45,203 bases of DNA from Bacteroidota bacterium (GTDB lineage: Bacteria; Bacteroidota; Bacteroidia; Chitinophagales; LD1): assembly GCA_025963485.1 (NCBI GenBank), contig JAOQAO010000138.1, forward strand, positions 1 through 45,203, in the 5' to 3' direction. The notes beneath the pieces are model-generated. The model made no database searches and was not told where the DNA came from. It worked only from the letters and a program-made list of their open reading frames with translations. Positions 16,046-25,836 of this stretch are shown piece after piece (the stretch's first letter is position 1; every line of letters begins with the position of its first letter). A program made the position numbers and the translations under genes.

Positions 16046-17653
16046 ATGCCAAGAAAGAAAAGCTTAAACACGGTAGACATTATGCGGCGCCCTCTGCCCT
16101 ACCTGGAGGCAGTCAGCGCGCTCGAAGCCCAGCTGAAAGCCTATGAAGCCGAAGGCTACAAAAAAGGGATCATGGAATCCAAACTGCAACTGGCCGTGGT
16201 CAACCTTGATTTCGGAAATATACAAACGGTCACTGCCCTTCTTGATGACTGTGAGGCCTTCTTTGCCAAATATGGCTCTATGGAGCAAAAGGGCCTTGTC
16301 CTTTTCGCCAAAGGCAGGCTCTATAGCTATGATGGTAAATTTGAAGAAGGGCTGCTCACAGCGATCAAAGCACTGCATCACTTCCTCCCCACAGATATAT
16401 ACGAATACACTGCCAAATGCTATGTGCTGTGCGGCATCCAGTGCCGCCACCTGAATATGTACAACGAGTGCCTCGACTATATGAATAAGGGCGTAGAGGC
16501 TTCGCTAAAAGCCGGGATCAAAGGCCTGACGGCTATGTGCATGCAGAATGTCAATGAGGTCAAAATGGACCTGCTACCTACCGGCGAGGCGATCAAAAGC
16601 CTGAATGAATTCCTGAAATACCTGGAGGTAGTGTATGAAGGAAAGGACTCGCACCCTGAGGCCAATGCGCTGTTATGCCTCTCTGAACTGTATCTATACG
16701 TCAATGATCTAGACAAAGCCAAGGAGGTGTTCCAAAGGGCAGTAGACCTGAAGCAACGGCTGGGTACAAATGCGCGGGAAATAGACTACATGAACCGCCG
16801 CGGTGAGATAGCAGCTGCGGAAGGGGATGAAAAACAAATGCTATATCATACGCAGCAGGCCATAGATATGGCAGATATACAATGCTCCATGCACGGAGAG
16901 CGGTGGTCGCATACCATCCGGTTTGACTTCTATATCGCAAAAGGTAATACTGCCAGGGCAAAGAAACACCTGGACCAGGTGCATAATGTCTTGAAGAAAA
17001 AAAGCCCCTCGCAGATAGAGAAAAAGGTTTATCCGCTTTTCGTCAAATACTATCACGCAACGGGAGACCTGAAAAACGAACTCAAATATATCCAGCTACT
17101 ACACAAGCAAGATGTGGAACGTCAGCAACAGCTTACTACCTCCCGGCTCAGGCATGCCACAGCTATACATGAAGTGGAGCTAAAAGACAAAGAGAACGAA
17201 ATCATGAAAAAAGAGCTCAACCTGAAATCACAGGAACTAAACCTGACCAATCACTACCTGCAGCATCGCAATGAACTGCTAAATGACCTGAAAGAATGCA
17301 TCAACTCACTAAAGAGTGAAAACTCAAAACGGGAAACGGTTTTCCAGACCCTATTCAAAAAAATAGATACGGCATATGCCAAAGAAGATAATGAAAAGGA
17401 TCTCTTTAAGCAGAAGTTTGATGCGACGCATACTGAGTTTATCAAAAATATAAGCAAAACGTATCCTACTCTGAGCCCGTCTGAATGCAGGATATGTGCC
17501 CTGATGAATACAGGCTTTACTAATAAAGAGATCGCAACACTTCTGTCTACTACCCTGCGCAATGTCGAAACACACCGGCTGAATATCCGCAAGAAGCTTA
17601 AGCTCAAAAGAGCTGACAATCTGCAATTGATATTGGCGGCGGTGAAAGGATGA
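16046..17653 (+). CDS. TPR-repeat protein with C-terminal LuxR-type DNA-binding domain
   Basis: A 535-residue predicted cytoplasmic transcription regulator. Seen: helical repeats of TPR type over about residues 20-350, a coiled-coil rich in Glu/Lys/Leu/Asn (about 365-450), and a GerE/LuxR helix-turn-helix at the end with LSPSECRICALMNTGFTNKE, then a recognition helix around TTLRNVETHRLNIRKKL. This layout is common in Bacteroidota, where such proteins sense unknown signals through the TPR part. No signal peptide or membrane helix and no receiver domain, so it is not a classical response regulator. The start at 16046 (MPRKKS) is chosen over a TTG at 16025. It lies just upstream of porU in the same direction, 200 bases away. 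Whether it controls secretion is untested. Confidence 0.85.
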   Translation: MPRKKSLNTVDIMRRPLPYLEAVSALEAQLKAYEAEGYKKGIMESKLQLAVVNLDFGNIQTVTALLDDCEAFFAKYGSMEQKGLVLFAKGRLYSYDGKFEEGLLTAIKALHHFLPTDIYEYTAKCYVLCGIQCRHLNMYNECLDYMNKGVEASLKAGIKGLTAMCMQNVNEVKMDLLPTGEAIKSLNEFLKYLEVVYEGKDSHPEANALLCLSELYLYVNDLDKAKEVFQRAVDLKQRLGTNAREIDYMNRRGEIAAAEGDEKQMLYHTQQAIDMADIQCSMHGERWSHTIRFDFYIAKGNTARAKKHLDQVHNVLKKKSPSQIEKKVYPLFVKYYHATGDLKNELKYIQLLHKQDVERQQQLTTSRLRHATAIHEVELKDKENEIMKKELNLKSQELNLTNHYLQHRNELLNDLKECINSLKSENSKRETVFQTLFKKIDTAYAKEDNEKDLFKQKFDATHTEFIKNISKTYPTLSPSECRICALMNTGFTNKEIATLLSTTLRNVETHRLNIRKKLKLKRADNLQLILAAVKG

Positions 17654-17854
17654 GTAGCCTGTACCGCATCTCAACATATTTAATGCTGCGATAGATAGAA
17701 GCATCCAGACCGGATCAGCTAACGATAAACCTGCAACATTATTTTACGGCTATACTATATTTTATTTCACATGTTTTGTTTTCCTAAATAATCATAATAA
17801 AAACAAACCTGCATCGTTTTGAGCGAACTCCAATCTAACCGAAGGACCCTCAAA

Positions 17855-20800
17855 ATGAAAAACCAAATCAATCTATCGATGGCGCTGCTGACGCTGATGT
17901 ACGCCAGCGCATCGGCGCAGACCATAGACAGGACTATACAATGGACCGCTGACAAAACCTATCAGACCTCAAAAGGTGAACATGTTAGGATACCCTACTT
18001 CCCCGGTGCATCCGTTAGCCAGCGCGACGGATATGTGCCGCACTACAGTGAGAATATCCCAATAGACCTATATGGCAGGATATCAGCGAGCCTGTCAAAT
18101 GAAGTATACGAACCGGTGATAACAAGCAATATCGCAAAGGATAAGATAGGCACCTCGATAACAATTAAAGCTACGTCCGGTATGCTGCGCAAGCGGCCTT
18201 ATGCGATGGTATCATTCTGCCCGCTGCGCAAAAACGCCATAACAGGACAGATAGAAAAGCTGGTAAAATTTACGCTCAAATTGAGTGTCATGGCAGAAAA
18301 TCAAACCAGGAGGCTCCAATCCTACGCCGGCAACTCGGTCCTGTCATCCGGCTCTTGGTATAAAGTGGGTGTGACCAAACCCGGCATATATAAACTGGAC
18401 TATGATCTCCTGAAAAATCACTGTGGTTTCGATCTCAGCAATACAAGCTTCTCTTCAATTGCAGTATTGGGCAATGGGGGCGGGATGATACCGGACGCCA
18501 ATAATATACCGCGACTGGATGACCTGCAGGAGAACCCCACCTATATTTCAGACAACAACGGCAATAACAAACTGGACCCGGGAGACTTTATCCTGTTCTA
18601 TGCACAGGGTCCGGACAAATGGTCATATGACACGAGTGCAAGGCACTTTGTATTTGAAAAGAACCTTTACTCGGATACAAATTTTTATTTCATCACTCCC
18701 GACCGGGGTACTGGTAAAAGAATAGCTACAACAGCCTCTGCGTCGTCACCCAATCGAATCATCACGCAGTTTGATGACTATGCGGTGCGCCAGGCAGATG
18801 AATACAACCTGCTACATACCGGTAAACAGTGGTTGGGTGACAGGATGAGTACCCTCAATCCAAACGTAAATATCGCATTTGACTTTCCTAATCTTGTTAC
18901 CTCTGTTCCTGTATACTTTGCGTCTTTTGTAGCAGCGGCATCCCCGTATGCATCTACTATCTCCGCATCCGTCAATGGCACACAAATACTCAGCCATCAT
19001 ATCGGCTTCATAGAGGACAGCGATTACCCTGATGCGTATCATACATGGGATAGTGGGGCCGCGTATGATGCTCATGCCCTGAAGACGGGGATGGCGATAG
19101 TACCGGGAGCCAACTTCAGCGTGACATATAACTTTAATAATCCCGATGTGAACGGGACCTCCCTCGGATATATCCACAAGCTCACAGTCAATGCTACACG
19201 AGCACTCTCCTTCACGGGTAATTTTATGTTTATCCGAAGTGCCGCATCTGCCGGTACGGGAAATGTCAGCAGCTTCAATATAAGTAATACCCCCGCGGGC
19301 TTGCATGTCTGGGATGTGACAGATATTACCTCTATAAAGGATATCTCTCCCACAATTTCAGGAGGATCGGATTTCGCGACAGCCACGGACCAGTTAAAAG
19401 AATTGGCGGCTGTCGATATAAATGGCAGCTTCTCTACTCCACATCCGGTAGGCAAAGTAGATAATCAAAACCTGCATGCTATAGGGCAACCGAATATGAT
19501 CATCATATCTCCTTATGAGCTGCTGACCGCCTCGGAGGAGCTGGCTGCCTGGCATAGCCAACATGACCATATGAGTGTAAAAGTGGTACCGCTGCCTCAG
19601 ATATATAATGAGTTTGGAAGTGGTAAGCAGGATATATCGGCTATCAGGGACTTCGTGCGCATGATCTATGAAAAAGCAGGGAACGATTCTGCTAAGATGC
19701 CACAGTATTTATTGCTGATGGGCGACGGTTCGTTCGATCCTAAAAATAGGATAGGAGATAATAACAACCTGATGCCGACCTACCAGAGTGAAACTTCCCA
19801 CATTATCCTGTACTCCTATGTCACGGATGATTTTTTCGGATGCCTGGATCAGGATGAGGGTGGGGATATGGACAGACTGGAACTGATCGACATAGCGATC
19901 GGCAGGATACCAGCCGCCGACGCACAGGAAGCGCAAGGCATAGTGGACAAGATCAAATTATATAAAACCGCAAGCACACTGGCGTCGTGGAGGAATACAG
20001 TCACTCTCGTAGCAGATGAGCCATGGAAACAGTTCTATGGTTTTCAAGGAAAGGCAGATGATCTGGGGGAAATGATGAGGAGAACCTATCCGGCCTTCAA
20101 CATCGATAAGATATATTGCGATGCGTATCCGCTGGTATCTACACCGGGCGGAGGCCGTTTCCCGGAGGTCAATACCGCCATTTTAAATCGCATCAATACC
20201 GGCACATTGGTCATGGATTATACAGGGCACGGAGGAGTCAGTAACTGGGCTAATGCGCGCATATTTAATATGACTGACATACAGGTCTTACAGAATAAAG
20301 AAAAGCTGCCGCTATTTGTGACAGCCACATGCGACTTCAGCCGGTTCGATGATCCTGCTATGAAGACGGCAGGCGAGTTTCTGATCACAAACCCTAATGG
20401 CGGTGCCTGTGCCATGATCACCACGGTCAGGCCAGTATTTGAAGATGCTAATGATGCATTGCAGGACGCGCTATTCCCGATCCTGTTTAATTCCTATCGT
20501 GGCCGCAGGCCTACTGTGGGCGAAGTGATCACTCAAACTAAAAATAAGGTTCTGGCAGATCTTGTGAGTGTTAGCAATACACGGGAGTTCACACTCCTGG
20601 GAGATCCGGCCATGACGCTCAACTACCCCCAATACAATGTAGTGACCACGACCGTCGATAATGTACCGATCACGCAACCGCATGATACACTCAAAGCGCT
20701 CAAGTATGTAACTATTAACGGAGAGGTGAGAGACTGGAACGGGGCAAAAATGAGTGCGTTTAACGGGAAGTGCTTCCCTATAGTATATGATAAACTGACC

Positions 20801-21715
20801 ACCTTCCCTACACTGGTCAATATGCCACGCAATTATACCGTTTATAATTACAACACTTATAAAAATCCGCTATTCAAAGGACAATGCAGTGTGATAAATG
20901 GCTCATTTAGTTTCTCCTTTATCGTACCCAAGGATATCAACTATGCTATCGGCAATGGAAGGATCAGCTACTATGCTGACAATGGGAATACAGATGCCAA
21001 CGGATACCAGAATGACATCGTAGTGGGCGGAGCCACAGATACACTGCTGGGAGATAAAGATGGCCCGAAGATCAAGCTGTTTATGAATGATGAAAAGTTT
21101 GTCTACGGCGGTATCACGGACGCTAATCCGAAACTGCTCGCAGAGCTTTGGGACACGAGCGGTATCAATACTACGGGCAATGGCCTCGGCCATGACCTCA
21201 CCGCTGTGCTGGATGCTAATAGCAAAACCCCTATCGTGCTGAACGAATACTATCAGTCTGCGTTAAATAATTTCAGGAGGGGGACGGTGACATATCCTTT
21301 TTCGAGCCTTGCCGACGGGCCGCATACGCTGAAAGTAAAAGCATGGGATATCCTCAATAATTCTGCGGAGGATAATACAGAATTTGTGGTGGCATCATCT
21401 GCGAAGCTGGCGCTGAAGCATGTATACAATTACCCTAATCCCTTTACCACCCGCACGCAGTTTATGTTTGAGCACAACCATCCGGGCCAGGAACTCAAGA
21501 TACAAGTGCAGATATATTCCGTATCAGGCCGACTTATCAAAACCATACAGGAGGATGTCATAGCAACCGGCTACCGTATCGATGACATCAGATGGGACGG
21601 GCTGGATGACTATGGTGACAAGATCGGCAAAGGGGTCTATGTATATAAGCTGCATGTGAAGGATCAGCAGGGTAATACTGCTGATCAGTTTCAGAAGTTG
21701 GTGGTGTTGAGGTGA
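17855..21715 (+). CDS. porU: type IX secretion system sortase PorU (C25 gingipain-like)
   Basis: A 1286-residue surface protease that removes the C-terminal sorting domain from T9SS cargo and links cargo to the cell surface. Seen: a signal peptide ending ASASAQ, an N-terminal beta-rich region, then the C25 (gingipain) catalytic domain with YLLLMGDGSFDP, the catalytic histidine in YTGHGG (His792) and the catalytic cysteine in TATCDFS (Cys826), then LLGDPAMTL. The C-terminus carries a sorting-type domain (YNYPNPFTTRTQF ... GKGVYVYKL), as in known PorU. The start at 17855 (MKNQINL) is used; an upstream TTG at 17819 would add 12 residues before the signal peptide. In many relatives porV follows porU; here the next gene is opposite, so PorV must lie elsewhere. 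Confidence 0.93.
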   Translation: MKNQINLSMALLTLMYASASAQTIDRTIQWTADKTYQTSKGEHVRIPYFPGASVSQRDGYVPHYSENIPIDLYGRISASLSNEVYEPVITSNIAKDKIGTSITIKATSGMLRKRPYAMVSFCPLRKNAITGQIEKLVKFTLKLSVMAENQTRRLQSYAGNSVLSSGSWYKVGVTKPGIYKLDYDLLKNHCGFDLSNTSFSSIAVLGNGGGMIPDANNIPRLDDLQENPTYISDNNGNNKLDPGDFILFYAQGPDKWSYDTSARHFVFEKNLYSDTNFYFITPDRGTGKRIATTASASSPNRIITQFDDYAVRQADEYNLLHTGKQWLGDRMSTLNPNVNIAFDFPNLVTSVPVYFASFVAAASPYASTISASVNGTQILSHHIGFIEDSDYPDAYHTWDSGAAYDAHALKTGMAIVPGANFSVTYNFNNPDVNGTSLGYIHKLTVNATRALSFTGNFMFIRSAASAGTGNVSSFNISNTPAGLHVWDVTDITSIKDISPTISGGSDFATATDQLKELAAVDINGSFSTPHPVGKVDNQNLHAIGQPNMIIISPYELLTASEELAAWHSQHDHMSVKVVPLPQIYNEFGSGKQDISAIRDFVRMIYEKAGNDSAKMPQYLLLMGDGSFDPKNRIGDNNNLMPTYQSETSHIILYSYVTDDFFGCLDQDEGGDMDRLELIDIAIGRIPAADAQEAQGIVDKIKLYKTASTLASWRNTVTLVADEPWKQFYGFQGKADDLGEMMRRTYPAFNIDKIYCDAYPLVSTPGGGRFPEVNTAILNRINTGTLVMDYTGHGGVSNWANARIFNMTDIQVLQNKEKLPLFVTATCDFSRFDDPAMKTAGEFLITNPNGGACAMITTVRPVFEDANDALQDALFPILFNSYRGRRPTVGEVITQTKNKVLADLVSVSNTREFTLLGDPAMTLNYPQYNVVTTTVDNVPITQPHDTLKALKYVTINGEVRDWNGAKMSAFNGKCFPIVYDKLTTFPTLVNMPRNYTVYNYNTYKNPLFKGQCSVINGSFSFSFIVPKDINYAIGNGRISYYADNGNTDANGYQNDIVVGGATDTLLGDKDGPKIKLFMNDEKFVYGGITDANPKLLAELWDTSGINTTGNGLGHDLTAVLDANSKTPIVLNEYYQSALNNFRRGTVTYPFSSLADGPHTLKVKAWDILNNSAEDNTEFVVASSAKLALKHVYNYPNPFTTRTQFMFEHNHPGQELKIQVQIYSVSGRLIKTIQEDVIATGYRIDDIRWDGLDDYGDKIGKGVYVYKLHVKDQQGNTADQFQKLVVLR

Positions 21716-21875
21716 GGTTTAATACATTTCACACGAAGAGCACTAAGAATACAGAAGAGAATGTAAGTACATGCGGTGAAACACAATTTCACCTTTCCGC
21801 CAAAGGCGCAGGAAGCCATCCCATTTAGCCCTTACAAGAAAGAGAAAATGCTTTTTTAATAATTGTTCCCGCTGT

Positions 21876-23891
21876 TTATTCCTTCACCAGCTTCTGCGTA
21901 AAGCGACCGTGAGAGCTATCTCCACTGATCACATACATGCCTTGTGGCCATGTGTGGGTGTCGATGGTGACATGATCGCCCTGAGTGCCGAGGCCCTCAT
22001 ATGTATATATACTGCGGCCCATCATATCGCTGACCTGTATGGTGGCAGCATCTACACCTGCTGCGAGTGTGATGGTGACCTGACTGGCAGCGGGGTTAGG
22101 ATAGACGTGCAGGGCTGAGTTGGTACTGATATCGTGGATGCCGACATTGGAGAGGCTGTCATTGACCCATGCATATGAGATAGTAGTCGTATCTATATGT
22201 ATGGAGGCAAAATAGGTAGACGTATGCGCCACCGAGTCATAACTACGGCTATCCGAGAACTGCGAATTGTGCACGATGTCCTTGAAGTGCTGGAAGCTGC
22301 CATACAATGCAGAATCGCCTACGATGATGACATATGCAGATCCGTCCTGATCCATGTGGCAGGCGGCAAGGCTGTCTATTTGGCCGATGCAATACATACG
22401 GGCGGCGACATAGCCCGTACCCTGACGGCCTATATACCAGAGGCTATCGGTGAGCGACTCATCAAAATCTGAGGTCTTCCAGTGGAGGGCTACGTCCGTA
22501 TTGTGATAAGGTAAGAGAGAAGGCACCGGTTCCGGACGATACATAAGCAGAGCGACATTGCGATGCTGCTCGACATATGGCAGGTGATAGTTGGCATTGT
22601 CTCCGCTGCGATTGTCCCAATCGTGCTGAACAGGGCCCGAGGCAGTGAATACTGCGGTACTACCGACATTGGCGACGCAAGGGAACTGCTGGAAACCAAT
22701 CTTGCCCTTGAAGAAATCCTGAATGGAAGATAAAGTAATGGAGTTATGTTTGAATATCGCGAGCCTCTCTCCCATGTTTACCGAGCTCTTGGATATGACC
22801 GACAGTTCCTGAGAAAGGCTGACGTAGCTGGATAGCGGCAAGCCTTTGAGCGAGTGGAATGGTTGAAAGAGATAGTTGTCCCAAAGGCTGGAATCGGTGA
22901 GAAGCGCGGCAGATCCGTAGACTACTTGTGGCGGGAAGTATGCTCCGCCGATCCAATTGAATATAACCTTGTCCACGGTATCCTGGCCTGCATTGAGTGT
23001 AAAGACAGAGTCGAGGGGGTGACCGTTGTAATAAGTAGTATCCATGACCGGCACCCATGAATTGGTGATGACATCTACCGGGAGGTCGGATGTAGCGAGG
23101 AAGGCTCCGCAATGCGAAGCTCCTCCCGGCATGTCTCCCATGCCGGATATGAGCCAGATAAGGTTATTGTGATTCTGCCCGTATGCAGATTCATATTTGC
23201 CGTAATAGTTGCGACCAGCTGTAGGATAGAAAACGCCCTTATCATTTGTGAGCCGTATCAGGTATTCGGACATGAGTTTCTGCGCAGCAGAAGTAGCCAA
23301 AGATTTGATCTGTGCATCCTGTGAGAAGTCAGCCAGATTGAGCAAGCCACTCAGGCAGTACGGCAGGTATACAGATGAGTTGAACTCATAAAACCCAAAC
23401 TGGTTTTTGAGCTCAAGATAATGTACAAGCCTATTGCGCAGGCTGGCATCGGCAGTACGGCCATAGCTCTCATGGAGCAGCCAGTCAGATGAGGTCCACA
23501 TGCACATATGATTCTCCGACCAGTAGCAGTGAAAACTGTCTTTAGCATTGATCCAGTATTTGACAGAGTTGAGAGAGGACATGATCACAGAGTCATATTG
23601 ATGTGTACCCTGTGTGAGAAACAATACGCGCACTGCCTGCACGATACGGAAGTCTGCGTCTCCGTCTGTAGGGATATGAGCGAGCAGGTAGTAGAGGTTG
23701 GCTGTGTCCAACGGTTGATTGCGGTATGCTTGAATAGGAAGCGCATCCACACCTAAGTGTGCGAGGCAGGTATCTATATAATCAGTACGGCGCTGCTCAT
23801 AGACGGGACTATTGGACGCGAAGGTGAGCTGCGATATACTGCAGAAAATGATGAGGCACAGGACAGTAACAAACTTGTAGATGCGATTCAT
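21876..23891 (-). CDS. large secreted protein with T9SS sorting domain, possible toroid-type lyase
   Basis: A 671-residue T9SS cargo protein. Seen: a signal peptide (MNRIYKFVTVLCLIIFCSIS...), a helical N-terminal half with a YWSENHMCMW motif near residue 125, a strand-rich second half, and a sorting domain with VYPNPAASQVTI, IQVSDMMGRSIY and WPQGMYVI near the end, finishing QKLVKE. The SENH motif in a helical repeat context recalls alpha/alpha-toroid proteins such as alginate-lyase or heparinase-like enzymes, but no substrate can be named and the resemblance is by eye only. Function therefore open: polysaccharide processing outside the cell is the most likely guess. Convergent with porU, with a 160-base gap. 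Confidence 0.85.
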   Translation of the reverse strand: MNRIYKFVTVLCLIIFCSISQLTFASNSPVYEQRRTDYIDTCLAHLGVDALPIQAYRNQPLDTANLYYLLAHIPTDGDADFRIVQAVRVLFLTQGTHQYDSVIMSSLNSVKYWINAKDSFHCYWSENHMCMWTSSDWLLHESYGRTADASLRNRLVHYLELKNQFGFYEFNSSVYLPYCLSGLLNLADFSQDAQIKSLATSAAQKLMSEYLIRLTNDKGVFYPTAGRNYYGKYESAYGQNHNNLIWLISGMGDMPGGASHCGAFLATSDLPVDVITNSWVPVMDTTYYNGHPLDSVFTLNAGQDTVDKVIFNWIGGAYFPPQVVYGSAALLTDSSLWDNYLFQPFHSLKGLPLSSYVSLSQELSVISKSSVNMGERLAIFKHNSITLSSIQDFFKGKIGFQQFPCVANVGSTAVFTASGPVQHDWDNRSGDNANYHLPYVEQHRNVALLMYRPEPVPSLLPYHNTDVALHWKTSDFDESLTDSLWYIGRQGTGYVAARMYCIGQIDSLAACHMDQDGSAYVIIVGDSALYGSFQHFKDIVHNSQFSDSRSYDSVAHTSTYFASIHIDTTTISYAWVNDSLSNVGIHDISTNSALHVYPNPAASQVTITLAAGVDAATIQVSDMMGRSIYTYEGLGTQGDHVTIDTHTWPQGMYVISGDSSHGRFTQKLVKE

Positions 23892-24108
23892 GCTTGGATT
23901 TATTTTGGCATGAAAGTAATACGTTTTTCAATGACTAGTGAATAGGGAATCGTTAATTAATAAAATGGAAGGAATAAGGCACCGGATAAAATGATTGTGC
24001 AGACAATGATCCGGGGAATAATACATAGATGAAAATAGTCATGCGAAAAACAAAATTACAAACAAAAGTATTTCAATATATTAGAGGTACACAACAAAAT
24101 ACCTCCGG

Positions 24109-25248
24109 ATGAAAAACACTCTCCTCTCTATACTGGCGCTGGCTGCCCTGTTCAGCAGTTGCAAAAAAAATGATAGCAATAGTTGCGCGAATCCACCGGT
24201 AGTGGTAGTAGACGCCAGCTTCGATTTCACGCAGCCTGTCACCCTGCATTCGTGTACGACATATTACTTTAACCAGATGAACCAGTATAGCATATCCAAC
24301 ACGCTGACTATCGAAGCTGGTGCCATACTGAAATTTCCCAATACCGGAACACCATTTATACTCCATACGAACGCCAGCGGCAAGATCATTTCAAATGGTT
24401 CGCAGGACAAGCCCGTTATTTTCACCTCTGACAAGGATGATGCACATGGTGGAGATGCCAACGGCGACGGCACCAATAGTACTGCAAGTGCGGGAGATTG
24501 GTCATACATCTCAATAGACGGATCGGGGAGTGTGTTCAACTACACTCAATTCCTGTATAATGGCAGTGGTAATGATGCTGCGCTTTTTGAGATCACGGCA
24601 AACGGTATCGTGTTTGATCACTGTACGTTTGCTCACTGCAAGGGTGATGCCAGTGTCAGCGGCCGTGGCGTGCTCTCATACAGCAACGGGGTAAGCGATG
24701 TACCGGTGACGAATTGCACATTCTATGATAATATCAAGCCATGGTCGATCCTTGATGCAGTGACATTGGTTGATAGCAGCAATGTATTTCACAATCCGGC
24801 TAACCCAAGCCAGAAAAATGTATACAACGGTATATTCGTAGGAGCAGGCTGCTGTGGTATCAACGTCACTACGACCTGGCTGGAGAATGAAGTACCATTT
24901 GTGTATTATGCCTTCTACCATACCCAGCCACTGGATGCTGCGCATAATAATGCACCGACTACTCTGAATATAGGACCGGGTGTGATATTCAAATTCGCAT
25001 CATCAGGGACAGACTTTGGTCCCGGTATCACTATCCGTAGCGACAACTCGCAGATAGCAGGCAAAGACCTGGCGGGCGTGTTCTTCACCAGCTACAAAGA
25101 TGATACCCATGGTGGCGACACAAATGGTGATGGCACAGCTACATCACCCGCCGCTGGTGACTGGGACGGTGTATATGACGCGGCAGCGCTGATCAATCCA
25201 CCCAATCACTACTACAGCTGGAGTAATATCCTGTACGCAGTCAACTAA
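24109..25248 (+). CDS. lipoprotein with duplicated beta-helix and DxNxDG motifs
   Basis: A 379-residue predicted lipoprotein. Seen: a signal peptide with lipobox FSSC and following KKNDS, then a right-handed beta-helix-like pattern of short strands. A unit is duplicated: residues about 65-132 and 285-352 share L.I..G.I.KF...GT, then FTS.KDD.HGGD.NGDGT. The DxNxDG stretches at 116-121 and 339-344 look like calcium-binding loops. Between them, ITANGIVFDHCTFAHC and VPVTNCTFYDN fit parallel beta-helix coils. Such proteins often bind or cleave polysaccharides, but no catalytic residues are evident. It ends with a strong terminator at 25273-25304. Confidence 0.8.
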   Translation: MKNTLLSILALAALFSSCKKNDSNSCANPPVVVVDASFDFTQPVTLHSCTTYYFNQMNQYSISNTLTIEAGAILKFPNTGTPFILHTNASGKIISNGSQDKPVIFTSDKDDAHGGDANGDGTNSTASAGDWSYISIDGSGSVFNYTQFLYNGSGNDAALFEITANGIVFDHCTFAHCKGDASVSGRGVLSYSNGVSDVPVTNCTFYDNIKPWSILDAVTLVDSSNVFHNPANPSQKNVYNGIFVGAGCCGINVTTTWLENEVPFVYYAFYHTQPLDAAHNNAPTTLNIGPGVIFKFASSGTDFGPGITIRSDNSQIAGKDLAGVFFTSYKDDTHGGDTNGDGTATSPAAGDWDGVYDAAALINPPNHYYSWSNILYAVN

Positions 25249-25272
25249 CATAATCCACAAGATGATCAAAGG

Positions 25273-25304
25273 AATAGGTGTGCGGCTTCGCACACCTATT
25301 TTTT
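25273..25304 (+). terminator. Rho-independent terminator
   Basis: Twelve-base perfect arms AATAGGTGTGCG and CGCACACCTATT with loop GCTT, continuing into TTTT. It follows the beta-helix lipoprotein stop by 25 bases and insulates the next operon. Confidence 0.92.
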
Positions 25305-25329
25305 ATGCTTAAATTTTCCCTGAAAAAAA

Positions 25330-25378
25330 TTTGGGTAACCCGAAAGTTACATGTATATTTGCGTAACTTAAAAGTTAC
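25330..25378 (+). promoter_or_regulatory. promoter with two overlapping 16-bp palindromic operators
   Basis: TTTG (25330-25333), 20 bases, then a perfect TAnnTTTG box TATATTTG (25354-25361). Between the boxes lies GTAACCCGAAAGTTAC (25335-25350), and just after the second box lies GTAACTTAAAAGTTAC (25363-25378). Each has GTAAC/GTTAC arms; the second has seven-base perfect arms. Placement over the promoter fits repression, most simply by the ArsR protein encoded second in this operon. Confidence 0.8.
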
Positions 25379-25383
25379 CTGAC

Positions 25384-25836
25384 ATGAAAAAAGACATCAG
25401 ACAAACAGTTTATTTGCCATACAGCCCGGAGACAGTATGGCACAGTCTCACTACAAAAGAGGCGATCTCTCAGTGGCTCATGGAAACCGACTTCGAAGCT
25501 ATACAGGGATATAAGTTCCAGTTTAAGACCAGGCCAATGGGGCGCAATTTTGACGGTATAGTCCACTGCCAGGTACTGGAGCTCAAACCCCATACACGCC
25601 TCTCCTATTCATGGCGCGGTGGACCCGGAGATGGTACGATCCATCTCGACTCGGTGGTCACCTGGACGCTCACACCCAAAGGACCAGGTACAGAGCTGCT
25701 ACTAGAGCATACAGGTTTCGAAAGATGGAAAAATTTTATGGCACACTTCTTTATGAATATGGGATGGAAAAGCATACTCAGAAAACGTTTGGCAAACTAT
25801 ATAACAGAACACAGCCATGACACAGCACACGCTTGA
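25384..25836 (+). CDS. SRPBCC domain protein, first gene of ArsR operon
   Basis: A 150-residue START/AHSA1-like protein. Seen: the family opening RQTVYLPYSPETVWHSLTT, W....DFEA, strands ending in LSYSWRGG, then TELLLEHTGF and a C-terminal helix. It differs clearly from the two paralogues at the end of the operon, being closer to the branch with an extended helix (WKNFMAHFFMNMGW). Known SRPBCC proteins bind hydrophobic small molecules or help modify them; the ligand here is unknown. The stop overlaps the ArsR start by 20 bases, indicating co-translation. Expression probably depends on the operator pair directly upstream. The leader is only about 20 bases. Confidence 0.9.
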   Translation: MKKDIRQTVYLPYSPETVWHSLTTKEAISQWLMETDFEAIQGYKFQFKTRPMGRNFDGIVHCQVLELKPHTRLSYSWRGGPGDGTIHLDSVVTWTLTPKGPGTELLLEHTGFERWKNFMAHFFMNMGWKSILRKRLANYITEHSHDTAHA

